64,000 bases of DNA from JBGRQA01 sp041725895 (GTDB taxonomy: Bacteria; Bacteroidota; Bacteroidia; Bacteroidales; Marinifilaceae): contig JBGRQA010000016.1 in the NCBI GenBank assembly GCA_041725895.1, positions 1-64,000 on the forward strand, written 5' to 3'. This document shows positions 34,125-42,633 of this stretch, piece by piece. The translations under genes and the position numbers were made by a program. The notes under the pieces are model-generated. The model had not been told where the DNA came from. It made no database searches and saw only the letters and a program-made list of their open reading frames with translations. Position 1 is the first letter of the stretch; each line of letters starts with the position of its first letter.

Positions 34125-34172
34125 CAACAAAATAGAGCACTTAGAGTTGAAAAACAGAAACAAAATTTTAAC

Positions 34173-35261
34173 ATGGAGCAAAAGGGATCCTTTCTATTCA
34201 TTCCGGATATTAGTGGCTTTACCAATTTCGTAAAGGATATTGAGATAAACCATAGCCAACATATCATTTCCGAACTTCTGGAACTGATTATTGATGCCAA
34301 TGAGTTGGATCTGACCCTGGCAGAAATAGAGGGGGATGCTGTTTTTTTCTACAAATACCGCGAAATCCCTTCCATTCTGGATATTCTGAACCAGGTTCAG
34401 AAAATGTACACCAATTTCCACACACATATAAAGCGCTACGAAAGAGATAGAATTTGTCATTGCGGAGCATGCTCACAAGCCGTAAACCTAAAATTGAAAA
34501 TTATAGCCCACGCAGGCCAATTCAACCTGGTTAAAGTAAAGGAGTTCCAAAAACCTTTCGGTAAGGATGTCATCACCATTCATAATTTACTGAAAAATGA
34601 TATTCGGGAAAAGGAATACCTCCTTTTAAGCAAACAGCTCTTACAAAATCTGGATACGGAATACATTCGTCAGCCGTTGGAATGGCCGGTACTGAAGGCG
34701 GGCCATACCGAATACGAAAAAATTGGTCGCATCCAATATGAATATGCCAATTTAAGCCCATTGCAACAATATATTTCTCCTCCTCCACCGGTACCATCAG
34801 AACCGCTAACAAGAAACCCACTGATTTTTCAAACTCAAATTCGGAAACCCATAGAAGATATATTCGAATTGGTTTCCAATTTCAATTACCGCCTGCAATG
34901 GAATAAAAAGGTAAATCAATTCGATTATGAAAAAGACAAGATGAATCGAATCGGGGCCAGACACATTTGCGTAATTGGAAGTCAAACTCTGGAATTTAAG
35001 ACCGTGAGCAATGATTTTGGCAACAACAAACTGGTGTATGGAGAAACAACTTCCCACATTCCCCTGGTAAAAAAAGCAAGCACTTACTTCATTCTGGAGA
35101 GCATACCGCAGGGAACAAAACTCCGCATTGAAGTGCATTACAAACCGCGCCCCATCCTGGGATGGTTGACCACTCCAATGTTCAAACGTTTCATTTCAAA
35201 AACGATGAATGATGCACTACTGTCAATCAAAAAAATATCGGAAGAAAACAAGCGCATATAA
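34173..35261 (+). CDS. DUF2652 (class III cyclase-like fold) fused to an SRPBCC domain
   Basis: This 362-aa protein has two parts. Residues 1-200 show DUF2652 with FLFIPDISGFTNFV (Asp12) and AEIEGDAVFFY (Asp55), the two metal-binding Asp positions of class III nucleotide cyclases, and LKLKIIAHAGQF in place of the cyclase strand. The catalytic Asn/Arg pair is not recognisable, so cyclase activity is doubtful. A CHCGAC motif lies at about 95-100. Residues 215-362 form an SRPBCC/START-like domain (IFELVSNFNYRLQWNKKVNQFDY, LRIEVHYKPRPILGWL) with a hydrophobic ligand cavity. It could be a sensor that pairs ligand binding with a degenerate cyclase fold. Its neighbour is the aminotransferase. Confidence 0.8.
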   Translation: MEQKGSFLFIPDISGFTNFVKDIEINHSQHIISELLELIIDANELDLTLAEIEGDAVFFYKYREIPSILDILNQVQKMYTNFHTHIKRYERDRICHCGACSQAVNLKLKIIAHAGQFNLVKVKEFQKPFGKDVITIHNLLKNDIREKEYLLLSKQLLQNLDTEYIRQPLEWPVLKAGHTEYEKIGRIQYEYANLSPLQQYISPPPPVPSEPLTRNPLIFQTQIRKPIEDIFELVSNFNYRLQWNKKVNQFDYEKDKMNRIGARHICVIGSQTLEFKTVSNDFGNNKLVYGETTSHIPLVKKASTYFILESIPQGTKLRIEVHYKPRPILGWLTTPMFKRFISKTMNDALLSIKKISEENKRI

Positions 35262-35318
35262 CACACATCCTTCTTCTTAAGCTAACAGACAATTTTTATG
35301 AGATAAAGCCAAAGTTCA

Positions 35319-35885
35319 CTACCGGTCGTTCCACTCTTCCCTTAACATAGCATAAATTACATCATCAACCCATTTATCGTCAATCAGAAGACTTTTCACA
35401 AAATGAGCCTCCTTACGAAATCCAAGCCTTCGAAGCATTCTTATACTGGCTGAATTCTCAGGATCGATAGATGCGAAAACACGGTGCTTGTTCAATGTGT
35501 TGAAGATATAATCCAAAAGAGCGCAAACTGCCTCACGAGCAAAACCAAACCCCTGATACTTGGGAGCAAGGGTGACACCTATCTCCACCTGAAAGTTGTC
35601 TTTTTCCGGAAAATGAATTCCACAATCTCCGATCAGGTTCTCCCGATTCTGATTCAGTCGAATAGCAAATTGATACCAACTCCCCGGTTGATTTACCTTC
35701 AACTCCATTTGCCGGGAAATAAAATCATTAATTTCATTCACCGATTTCGGATGCCAACCCTGATATTTACATACTTCAGGCAAGGATCGGTAGGCATAAA
35801 ACTTATCGGCATCGTCCTCCTTAAATGGACTAAGTAGTATTCGTTCGGAAATAATATGCAAGGGGATCATTGTTTTCATAAGCAA
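35319..35885 (-). CDS. GNAT-family N-acetyltransferase (RimJ-like)
   Basis: This 188-aa protein has the Acetyltransf_3 pattern: ERILLSPFKEDDADKFYAYRSLPEVCKYQGW at the N-terminus, IGDCGIHFPEKDNFQVEIGVTLAPKYQGFGFAREAVCALLDY (acetyl-CoA pyrophosphate loop Q-x-x-G-x-A) and SIRMLRRLGFRKEAHF at the C-terminus. It would acetylate the alpha or side-chain amine of a small molecule or protein. The substrate is unknown. Alternative starts at the second and third Met (MKTMIP, MIPLHI) are possible. It is convergent with the DUF2652 gene. Confidence 0.88.
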   Translation of the reverse strand: MLMKTMIPLHIISERILLSPFKEDDADKFYAYRSLPEVCKYQGWHPKSVNEINDFISRQMELKVNQPGSWYQFAIRLNQNRENLIGDCGIHFPEKDNFQVEIGVTLAPKYQGFGFAREAVCALLDYIFNTLNKHRVFASIDPENSASIRMLRRLGFRKEAHFVKSLLIDDKWVDDVIYAMLREEWNDR

Positions 35886-36090
35886 GAAATTTAGATAACT
35901 AACCCTAAGGTAAAAATTTTATAACAAAACATATAATATTTTTTACTCTATAAAATTTAGGGAAAGTATATCTAAATTCTTATGAATCCTGGTTTGCCGA
36001 ACTCCTGCAGTGGAGGAGTTCGTATTAACTATTTAACTACAATACAAAATGTTCTGGGAACCCCCAAAAGCAACGGATTGCCTTTCCCAT

Positions 36091-36939
36091 TTATTCAATA
36101 ATCAGCTCCATTTCGAACTGTTGAATAAAAGGTTCCATACCAATAGAGGTAAGAAATTCTTTGGTACCGGTACTCTCTTGATCCACATTAATGATAGAAA
36201 GTTCCGATTTACAGATACGATTCAAATGCTCAAACAATTTCCGACCCAATCGCCTCCGGCGATATTTCTTATCAATGGCAAATTGCAATACCCTCGATTT
36301 GGCAGGATTCACAACAGCATACCCCACAATCTTTTTATCCAGCAACATCTCAATAATACGATTCTGATCACTGGCCTTGATAACGGCAGTGATATTTTGC
36401 TGCCAGGTCGGATTCCAATCCCAGAAGGATTTCAGTATATCCCAGTCGGAATGCCGAAGTTCAACAAATTCAATCAAATTGGGCCCAGGTTCGGAACTAA
36501 CCTCTCCCTTATAGCAATCTACAATACGATACACCTTAAACCCAACTTTTTCATAGGCTTTAATAGCCATTTCATTCTTATCAATAACCTCAAGGATACA
36601 TCGTTTAATTCCCTTCGCCTTTAATTTCGGGAGAATGTACTGATACATCTTCACGGTGAGCCCCTGCCCCTGGAAAGCAGGAAGAATCCCTGTTCCAGCA
36701 TTGTATAGTGTTTTCACTCCTTTCACAACATCGTAACCATGAAGAACGAATCCAACCAGTTTTCCGTCCTCAAAAGCACCTACAGAAAAATCCAAATCCA
36801 CACTTTCAGTGAGGATTTTATCTTCCAGATCTTTCTTTGTAAGGTGAACAGGAACAAAATAACCGGTGAAGGATTGATTAAAAGTTTCCAAAAGAATAGT
36901 TAGATCGATATTTGTGAGAGGTTTAAATTCCATAGGCAA
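36091..36939 (-). CDS. Tandem GNAT N-acetyltransferase
   Basis: This 282-aa protein contains two GNAT-fold halves. The first, about residues 1-150, has VGAFEDGKLVGFVLHGYD, GTGILPAFQGQGLTVKMYQYILPKL (Q-x-x-G-x-T loop) and EVIDKNEMAIKAYEKVGFKVYR. The second, about 160-282, has KKIVGYAVVNPAKSRVLQFAIDKKYRRRRLGRKLFEHL and TGTKEFLTSIGM. The double-GNAT layout resembles MshD-like and other tandem acetyltransferases. One half may be structural. No partner gene suggests the substrate. Downstream at 36070-36090 there is no clear terminator. Confidence 0.87.
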   Translation of the reverse strand: MPMEFKPLTNIDLTILLETFNQSFTGYFVPVHLTKKDLEDKILTESVDLDFSVGAFEDGKLVGFVLHGYDVVKGVKTLYNAGTGILPAFQGQGLTVKMYQYILPKLKAKGIKRCILEVIDKNEMAIKAYEKVGFKVYRIVDCYKGEVSSEPGPNLIEFVELRHSDWDILKSFWDWNPTWQQNITAVIKASDQNRIIEMLLDKKIVGYAVVNPAKSRVLQFAIDKKYRRRRLGRKLFEHLNRICKSELSIINVDQESTGTKEFLTSIGMEPFIQQFEMELIIE

Positions 36940-37380
36940 TATTTTACAGTTTTACAATAATGATGTCTCTTAAATATAATTAATCTTTTCTAAAGATTAT
37001 CATATTTGCGCCTGTTTTTAGCCATTCCAGCGATATAAACAGCGATTAACCTCATCGATTCAAAGCAATACAATTCCAAAATAATGCTCATCTTCCCATT
37101 ACTATCCGTCATCAATTCAAAAATTAAGACGGACACCATTTCTTTGTTCGAACGGAAAAAGTTCTAAGCTCAAGACAAATGAACCAATACCGACAGGGAC
37201 AAATTCGTAACCACACAGCCACCTCCTTGATCAGACACTACAAACCGAAGAGACGAACGTGCATTCCTCATCAGGCAAAGCAAAATCCATTTAGGAATGA
37301 TTAAACTCTTAACTGGAGAAAGCAAATTTACTACAGACGAAATGAAAACTTATTTCGGAGCAATCAATCAACTTTTCAGC
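36940..37380. other. Intergenic region left of the 42-bp array
   Basis: About 440 bases without a credible gene or clear promoter. Sequence from about 37339 begins to resemble degenerate array units (for example GGAGCAATCAATC) but is too diverged to count. Confidence 0.3.
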
Positions 37381-37716
37381 GACAACAAATCTCATTTTAC
37401 TAACAGCGAACAACACTGAAACGACAGCGGGCTCCACGTTACTAACAGCAAGCGACTCTGAAACGACAGCGAGCTTCACGTTATTGACAGCAAGCAAGTC
37501 GGAAACGACAGCAAGCTTCACGTTATTGACAGCAAGCGACTCTGAAACGACAGCGAGCCTCGCGTTATTGACAACAAACAACTCAGAAACGACAGCGAGC
37601 TTCACGTTATTGACAGCAAGCAACTCGGAAACGACAGCAAGCCTCACGTTATTGACAGCAAGCAACTCTGAAACGACAGCGAGCCTCAGTGAAATGACAG
37701 CAAGTTCCACGTTTCC
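37381..37716 (+). repeat. 42-bp tandem array built from two 21-bp half-units
   Basis: Eight consecutive 42-bp units begin at 37381, 37423, 37465, 37507, 37549, 37591, 37633 and 37675. Each has half a (GACAGCGAGCTTCACGTTAT+T) and half b (GACAGCAAGCAACTCTGAAA+C). The two halves share the first 10 bases (GACAGC-R-AGC) and differ afterwards. Units differ mainly by transitions; the first and last are diverged. Because 42 is divisible by three, frames stay open on both strands (a Ser/Thr-rich 14-mer on plus, LAVVSELLAVNN-type 14-mer on minus), but no promoter or signal sequence accompanies them. It sits between the GNAT gene and the GH53 gene. Confidence 0.9.
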
Positions 37717-37982
37717 TACAGTAAATTTTGGTTCTGTAGAAGTCTAAATCCAAGACCAGGTATTTGCTTTCGATTACGCCCCACCCAAAAACCGCCAAAA
37801 CAGCCTATTTACTACCTCAAAGAACCTACTACTCAAGGTACGAAAAGGTAGGATAACTGCAAAAAATAGAAGAGGGCTCTTCATCAACTGGAATTAAAAT
37901 TTTGCTACCTGACGAATCCTTGACAGCTAACGGCTCCAAAACAAGTATCCCTTATAAATTGAGCAAATGATGGGTTGACGTT

Positions 37983-39065
37983 TTACTCTAATTGAAATTC
38001 ACGTAAAACGGGCAGTGCCTTGTTTTCAAAATCAAACAGTGCCTGATTTTCCCAGGAGGAAGCATTTTGTGCTTGCTTCCCTTTCCATGATATTAACTCC
38101 CCACCCCAATAGCAAAAGCCGATTCCTCTTGCCGCTTCATTCAGTACTATTTCTTTAACCGCTCTGACAAAATCTCTTTGTCCTTTAGGAGTAGCAGGAA
38201 ACTCGGGCAAAATTAGTTGGTCTTCCAATCCAACCACATTATTCGTCCAGTCATTATAACCAAGAGTAAAAGGATAGGCCGTTTCAGCAATTACAACATT
38301 CTTATCATGCTTTGCACTTAACTGCTGCAGAGCTATTCTTAAATCGTCCAGATCTTTGCCATGCCAGAGAGGATAGTAGGATAAACCGATAATATCGTAA
38401 TCCAGTTCATCGATCTGTTTAAAAAACCATTCCGCCCCTTTTATCCCGGCATAATGCATTACCAATTGAGTTGAGGTAGTATTATTTCGAACAGCCGCAA
38501 TTCCACTATTCAATAATTCTTTGAATTGATGCAAATTGTCAACACTTCCCATTGGATGCAAAAATCCGGAATTGATTTCGTTGCCAATCTGCACAAAATC
38601 GGGATGAATTTGATTTACGATTCTGGCGGTATATTGATACACACTATCTTTCAAAGCTGTAAAACCGATTCCCTGCCATCGGGAAGGTGGAACCTGATGC
38701 CCCGGATCAGCCCAGGTGTCAGAATAATGTAGGGTAAGCCAGATTTTAAAACCGTAGGTTTTCAGGATCCGGGAAAACTCCTTAACCTCATCAAAACCGG
38801 AATGTTGATTTTTCGGATGAACCCACAAACGCAATCGAATCGTATTGACACCATTCCCTTTCAAAATGCTTAAAAATCCATCCTCATCGTTCTCCAAATC
38901 ATAAAATCGAACACCGGAAGTTTCAATCTCCGGATAGCTGGAAATATCCACTGCCGAAATGAAATTTTCAACTTCTCGATCCAACTCCTGAGTTCGTGTC
39001 TCCTCTTTCCCACAACCCAGAAAAGACACAAGTACAACTACAATTGCAAAGGCTCTAATCATCAA
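37983..39065 (-). CDS. GH53 endo-beta-1,4-galactanase lipoprotein
   Basis: This 360-aa protein has a lipoprotein signal (VVLVSFLGC, Cys18). The GH53 domain includes NTIRLRLWVHP, WLTLHYSDTWADPGHQ, VQIGNEINSGFLHP (acid/base Glu163), DIIGLSYYPLW, VIAETAYPFTLGY (nucleophile Glu261) and GIGFCYWGGELI. It is a complete clan GH-A barrel that cleaves the beta-1,4-galactan chains of type I arabinogalactan outside the cytoplasm, likely attached to the outer membrane. No SusCD or other glycosidase is adjacent, so this is not a typical polysaccharide utilisation locus, at least within the window. Confidence 0.93.
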   Translation of the reverse strand: MMIRAFAIVVVLVSFLGCGKEETRTQELDREVENFISAVDISSYPEIETSGVRFYDLENDEDGFLSILKGNGVNTIRLRLWVHPKNQHSGFDEVKEFSRILKTYGFKIWLTLHYSDTWADPGHQVPPSRWQGIGFTALKDSVYQYTARIVNQIHPDFVQIGNEINSGFLHPMGSVDNLHQFKELLNSGIAAVRNNTTSTQLVMHYAGIKGAEWFFKQIDELDYDIIGLSYYPLWHGKDLDDLRIALQQLSAKHDKNVVIAETAYPFTLGYNDWTNNVVGLEDQLILPEFPATPKGQRDFVRAVKEIVLNEAARGIGFCYWGGELISWKGKQAQNASSWENQALFDFENKALPVLREFQLE

Positions 39066-39368
39066 CTTTAAATTATAGCCCTAAATTAAGCAAAACCCAC
39101 GATCGCTACAAATCTGTAAATTGTAGGTATTCCTATATTTCTAAAATGATTTTTTATTTGCCCATAAAACAATGGAATTATTGTACTTATATCTCGGTCC
39201 TTCCAACTCAAAATAATACACTAAAAAATTAAAGCATTTCTATCAATTAAAACAGAAAATTCTTTATTTTTATGGGAGCAGGTCGTCTACTATTACTTAT
39301 CTTAAATTGCATACTTTAAGCCAATAGTACAAAATAGAAAACTGATCTGTAATGGAGGTTAATTAAGC
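39066..39368. other. Intergenic region
   Basis: About 300 AT-rich bases between two minus-strand genes; it should contain the GH53 promoter. Nothing specific recognised. Confidence 0.3.
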
Positions 39369-39944
39369 CTATTTTCCCTTCCGAATGTTTTGAATACGAT
39401 CAATTTCAAACATCATCAACACGACTTCAATCTCTTTGGAATCTTTTTCGATCTGTATTTTCTTCTCTTCAATAATTTGGGCTCCAAACAACTTTTGATG
39501 AATCTTTTTGTGCCTCTTTTCCACAATTGTCAAACCAACTTCTACTTCCTTCCTATGCAATTGATCCAACAGAAAATTCATCATATCAATAACCAAACTG
39601 ATCCTGTTCCGATTCATTTTTTCGGTGCAAAAGCGCCATAAACAAGCAATTTTACCGTATTGTCTGCGTATCTCATTGGTTTTCGATCCAAAATAAACAT
39701 CAGTCGACAAACCTTGCGATCCATCAATCGTTATTGTATCCGTCGCAATTATCTGCCCATTGCATTCACCTACAATAACAGAGGTTTCCTCCAAATTATC
39801 TAGATGTGGATGAATGCTTTTTTGCTGAGATGTATTGGGTAGTATGTACCCATTCTCCAATAAGCCCTCATAAGCTAAGGCATGGATTTCGGGCAGGCGT
39901 TCCAAATCAGTAAGTTCTCTGAATTCTATCTTGTTATTCGACAT
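39369..39944 (-). CDS. GNAT-fold protein resembling N-acyl amino acid synthase FeeM
   Basis: This 191-aa protein starts at ATG 39944 (MSNNKIEFRELTD); a longer start at 39965 is possible. The order of features (IHALAYEGLLENGYILPN, ETSVIVGECNGQIIATDTITID, DVYFGSKTNEIRRQYGKIACLWRFC, LLDQLHRKEVEVGLTIVEKRHKKIHQKLFGAQII) fits acyltransferases of the GNAT-like FeeM/autoinducer-synthase fold, where a residue block R-x-x-x-x-K-I-A-x-L-x-R is typical. It may transfer an acyl chain from ACP to an amine. I treat this as tentative; similarity to ordinary GNAT enzymes would also fit. Confidence 0.6.
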   Translation of the reverse strand: MSNNKIEFRELTDLERLPEIHALAYEGLLENGYILPNTSQQKSIHPHLDNLEETSVIVGECNGQIIATDTITIDGSQGLSTDVYFGSKTNEIRRQYGKIACLWRFCTEKMNRNRISLVIDMMNFLLDQLHRKEVEVGLTIVEKRHKKIHQKLFGAQIIEEKKIQIEKDSKEIEVVLMMFEIDRIQNIRKGK

Positions 39945-40076
39945 GGTCTTACTATCTAAAGGCAAATTTCACCACAACTAAAATCATGACCAGATTCAAA
40001 TTGTAAGAAAACTGATCTGATTAAACAGAAATTAGTAATACTAATTGTATGCAACCAAACTCTCAAAACAGAGCAA

Positions 40077-40727
40077 TTATACACCAGATTTTAATTTTCT
40101 ATATTCCTTATTGTATAATCTTACGAGTTCCTCCAAATCTCTCTTTTTAAATTCCTTATTCTTAATCCTTCGAACTATATCCGGACAATCCTGCAAATAT
40201 TCAATCATCTCTTTGCGGAATGTAAATAATTTAGGACATTTTAATTCGCCACCTTTCTTCTGTATTAAGAATTTGTAATCATCAACCGTAAATCCCCCAA
40301 ACATTACATTCATTGAGTTATTATGTGCACCATAATAATTTTGCTTACAATAAAAATAAAAAAGTTGTAACGGACCATCAATCTTCAGTCTTAAAAATAT
40401 ATTTTTATTCGCGGAAAATAGATTTCCAACACCAGCAATTTTCTTCCGCGACAACATTCTAACTTCCTGATGCTTATATTTAAAACGAACCTCCTTAGCT
40501 CCGTCAGGTTTTAGCACACATTTTTTACCTTTCGCATCGTAATATTTAATTTTGTATTGCAATTCATCATATTTTAGGTCAAGAGTCAATAGAGTGACTG
40601 GAATTTTCATCTTCACGCTAATTGTATCATTTGCAAATATTATCCGGCCTTCAACCTCCACTTTTTTTGCTTCTACACTTAAACTACAAAACAATCCTAT
40701 AAAAAACAGTAAATATATTTTCTTCAT
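40077..40727 (-). CDS. Exported protein of unknown function
   Basis: This 216-aa protein starts at ATG 40727, where a clear signal peptide (KKIYLLFFIGLFCSLSVEA) begins; the upstream ATG at 40811 would hide it. The mature part is mainly beta (KVEVEGRIIFANDTISVKMKIPV, QYKIKYYDAKGKKCVLKPDG, KNIFLRLKIDGPLQLFYF). It ends with a Lys/Arg-rich helix (YLQDCPDIVRRIKNKEFKKRDLEELVRLYNKEYRKLKSGV). I have no family name; proteins of this design are common in Bacteroidota. Probable location is the periplasm. Confidence 0.75.
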   Translation of the reverse strand: MKKIYLLFFIGLFCSLSVEAKKVEVEGRIIFANDTISVKMKIPVTLLTLDLKYDELQYKIKYYDAKGKKCVLKPDGAKEVRFKYKHQEVRMLSRKKIAGVGNLFSANKNIFLRLKIDGPLQLFYFYCKQNYYGAHNNSMNVMFGGFTVDDYKFLIQKKGGELKCPKLFTFRKEMIEYLQDCPDIVRRIKNKEFKKRDLEELVRLYNKEYRKLKSGV

Positions 40728-41022
40728 TTTGTGGGTTTTAATATAAATAACTTCCTCCAGATCCCATACAAAAATCAACTTCAATTGATTCTGAATATAT
40801 GTCCATAACATTTTAAGAGAAAAGGAATTATTTTGAGGTTGAAATTTAACAAAACTTCAATACAATTTCATGTTTTTATTAACATATTTAAGCCAAAACA
40901 TCTATTGTAAACGAAAAATTGAAACTCTGCTACCACAAATAAAAATGGAATAATTATAGTGGTTGAGATGAAAAAAAAACGATTATTAAATACTCTGCAG
41001 GCCAACCGATGACTCTTTTCTA

Positions 41023-41712
41023 TTAATTGTTTCTTATGTACTTTTGAGTCCAGGGGCAAAGAGCCAAGCATTTCAAGCAGGTTTTGCATTGGTACACATC
41101 AACAATCTCGTCTCTGGAAATTCCAGTATCCCAATGTTTCCCTTTTATTGCCTCAACCGGACAAATCGTTTCACAGATATGGCAATCCCCACAAAGGGAT
41201 TGGGAAGGAGAATGCAATACGGTCTTTAAAGGAGCATCGGTTAATACAGTACACATACTAATTGCACTGCCAAATTTAGTAGTTACCAACAAATTGTGTT
41301 TTCCAATCCATCCTAAACCAGCGAGTCCGGCAATCGTTTTATGCGGCAAGGGCGTGCTTTTCGTATTTTCATCGAAAAAACCTGTCGATAGGATATTGTT
41401 CTCTGATTGAGAATAGGCCGAATAGCCTTTGGATACAAGAAAGTCTGCAGTAGAATCAGCCAATTGATCGGTTTTAGCTTCCTTAAGATGAAATTCGTCC
41501 TCCTCCACCCGATTGTTCCGAATCATTTCTTCCACATATTCCACCGTCTCTGTTACTTCACGGAGATAAGCCGGAGACAGCAATATACCTATTAAGATGG
41601 CATTGGGATAGCCTTGGTTTTGTTTGTCCGACAATTGCGACACATCAACAAAACGTACCAAATCTGCCCCTTGACGAATCAATTCTCCTTGAAGTTCATC
41701 TTGTATCCACAT
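41023..41712 (-). CDS. Small QueG-like ferredoxin-type iron-sulfur protein
   Basis: This 229-aa protein has a C-terminal double-cluster domain CGDCHICETICPVEAIKG and YQCKTCLKCLALCPWTQKY, typical of two 4Fe-4S clusters. HKTIAGLAGLGWIGKHNLLVTTKFGSAI precedes it, the block found in epoxyqueuosine reductase (QueG) and relatives. It is shorter than QueG (usually over 300 aa), and the N-terminal B12-binding region is reduced. It is more likely a paralogue of unknown substrate than the queuosine enzyme. It is followed on the minus strand by nothing close; the upstream neighbour is a DUF486 gene 26 bases away. Confidence 0.8.
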   Translation of the reverse strand: MWIQDELQGELIRQGADLVRFVDVSQLSDKQNQGYPNAILIGILLSPAYLREVTETVEYVEEMIRNNRVEEDEFHLKEAKTDQLADSTADFLVSKGYSAYSQSENNILSTGFFDENTKSTPLPHKTIAGLAGLGWIGKHNLLVTTKFGSAISMCTVLTDAPLKTVLHSPSQSLCGDCHICETICPVEAIKGKHWDTGISRDEIVDVYQCKTCLKCLALCPWTQKYIRNN

Positions 41713-41738
41713 CGTCTCAAAGTTTATTAAATTCGTAT

Positions 41739-42107
41739 TTATTTTTTAAACATAAAATATACTGCTAAAATTAAAAAAACAAAAGCGATGATATGATTTG
41801 TTCGAAATGTTTCTGTTTTAAATACAACTAGTGTAAAAACTGCAAAAGCCACCAAGGTGATAACTTCCTGTATAACTTTTAATTGAATCAGGCTAAATGG
41901 TCCGCCATTTTCCTTAAACCCTATCTTATTAGCAGGAACCTGAAAGGCATATTCCAGCAGAGCAATCGCCCAACTAATAAGGACAATGGAAACCAACCCC
42001 AATTTATTGAACCATTTCCATTCCGAAAACTTCAAATGTCCATACCAGGCAAGTGTCATAAAGGTATTGCTTATTAGCAGAAGTCCAATGGTTAAAATTC
42101 CTTTCAT
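41739..42107 (-). CDS. DUF486 (DMT-like) membrane protein
   Basis: This 122-aa protein has four transmembrane helices. KGILTIGLLLISNTFMTLAWYGHLKF at the start and SWAIALLEYAFQVPANKIGF and FSLIQLKVIQEVITLVAFAVFTL later are signatures of the DUF486 group, related to the drug/metabolite transporter fold. Its substrate is unknown. The stop is 26 bases before the QueG-like gene, so the two are probably co-transcribed. Confidence 0.88.
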   Translation of the reverse strand: MKGILTIGLLLISNTFMTLAWYGHLKFSEWKWFNKLGLVSIVLISWAIALLEYAFQVPANKIGFKENGGPFSLIQLKVIQEVITLVAFAVFTLVVFKTETFRTNHIIAFVFLILAVYFMFKK

Positions 42108-42633
42108 TTGTATTTATTAATTTAAAATTGACTCTTTCTACGAACTTACCTACAAACAAATCAACATTAGGAAATCCCTTCGTACGAAAGAAACTCTATC
42201 CGGAACCCAAAGAATAATGTTCGTTAGGAGCATAAAAAGTAGGATTTTTTGCGGAGCCAAATTTAACAAAACGAACAAGAAAAACATCAAAATAGAACAT
42301 TTGATTGTCCTACAATTTCAATAGTTCGCACAAAAGTGTGGCCTGCCTCATCCTTTCCCTACATAATTGATTTACTGCTATAAAGTCAAAAAAGCAACTA
42401 ATCTAAAAGCTCATTAAACCAAATTTTCTTAAATTGAAGGAACATTATAACAATCAACAAAAACTAAACAGGAAAATATTTCAAACTATAGATATCAAAG
42501 GGAATACTTGCCCCTCACACAATTTGACCCACAGAAAAAAGACATCCGAATAATTCTTTTTTCTTAGTGCATCTCATTCCTCCCGGGAAAAGTTAACCGT
42601 TCAACAAAAGCAAAATCGTTACAAAATTGAGGT
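42108..42633. other. Divergent intergenic region
   Basis: About 525 bases with no gene. It should contain promoters for the minus-strand DUF486 gene and for the plus-strand exported protein. No exact promoter consensus was recognised. Confidence 0.3.

Noticed and set aside
36049..36624. Plus-strand 191-aa frame opposite the tandem GNAT gene
   Set aside because: Antisense to conserved acetyltransferase motifs, with a Phe/Ile/Pro-rich translation; shadow frame.
37309..37747. Plus 87-aa and minus 133-aa frames over the 42-bp array
   Set aside because: Both arise because the period is a multiple of three and lacks stops on either strand. Neither has a signal peptide, an SD or flanking coding sequence.
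41023..41712. Epoxyqueuosine reductase (QueG) as the gene name
   Set aside because: The iron-sulfur part matches, but the protein is about 100 residues shorter than QueG and the N-terminal cobalamin-binding region is not evident, so only a family-level call is made.
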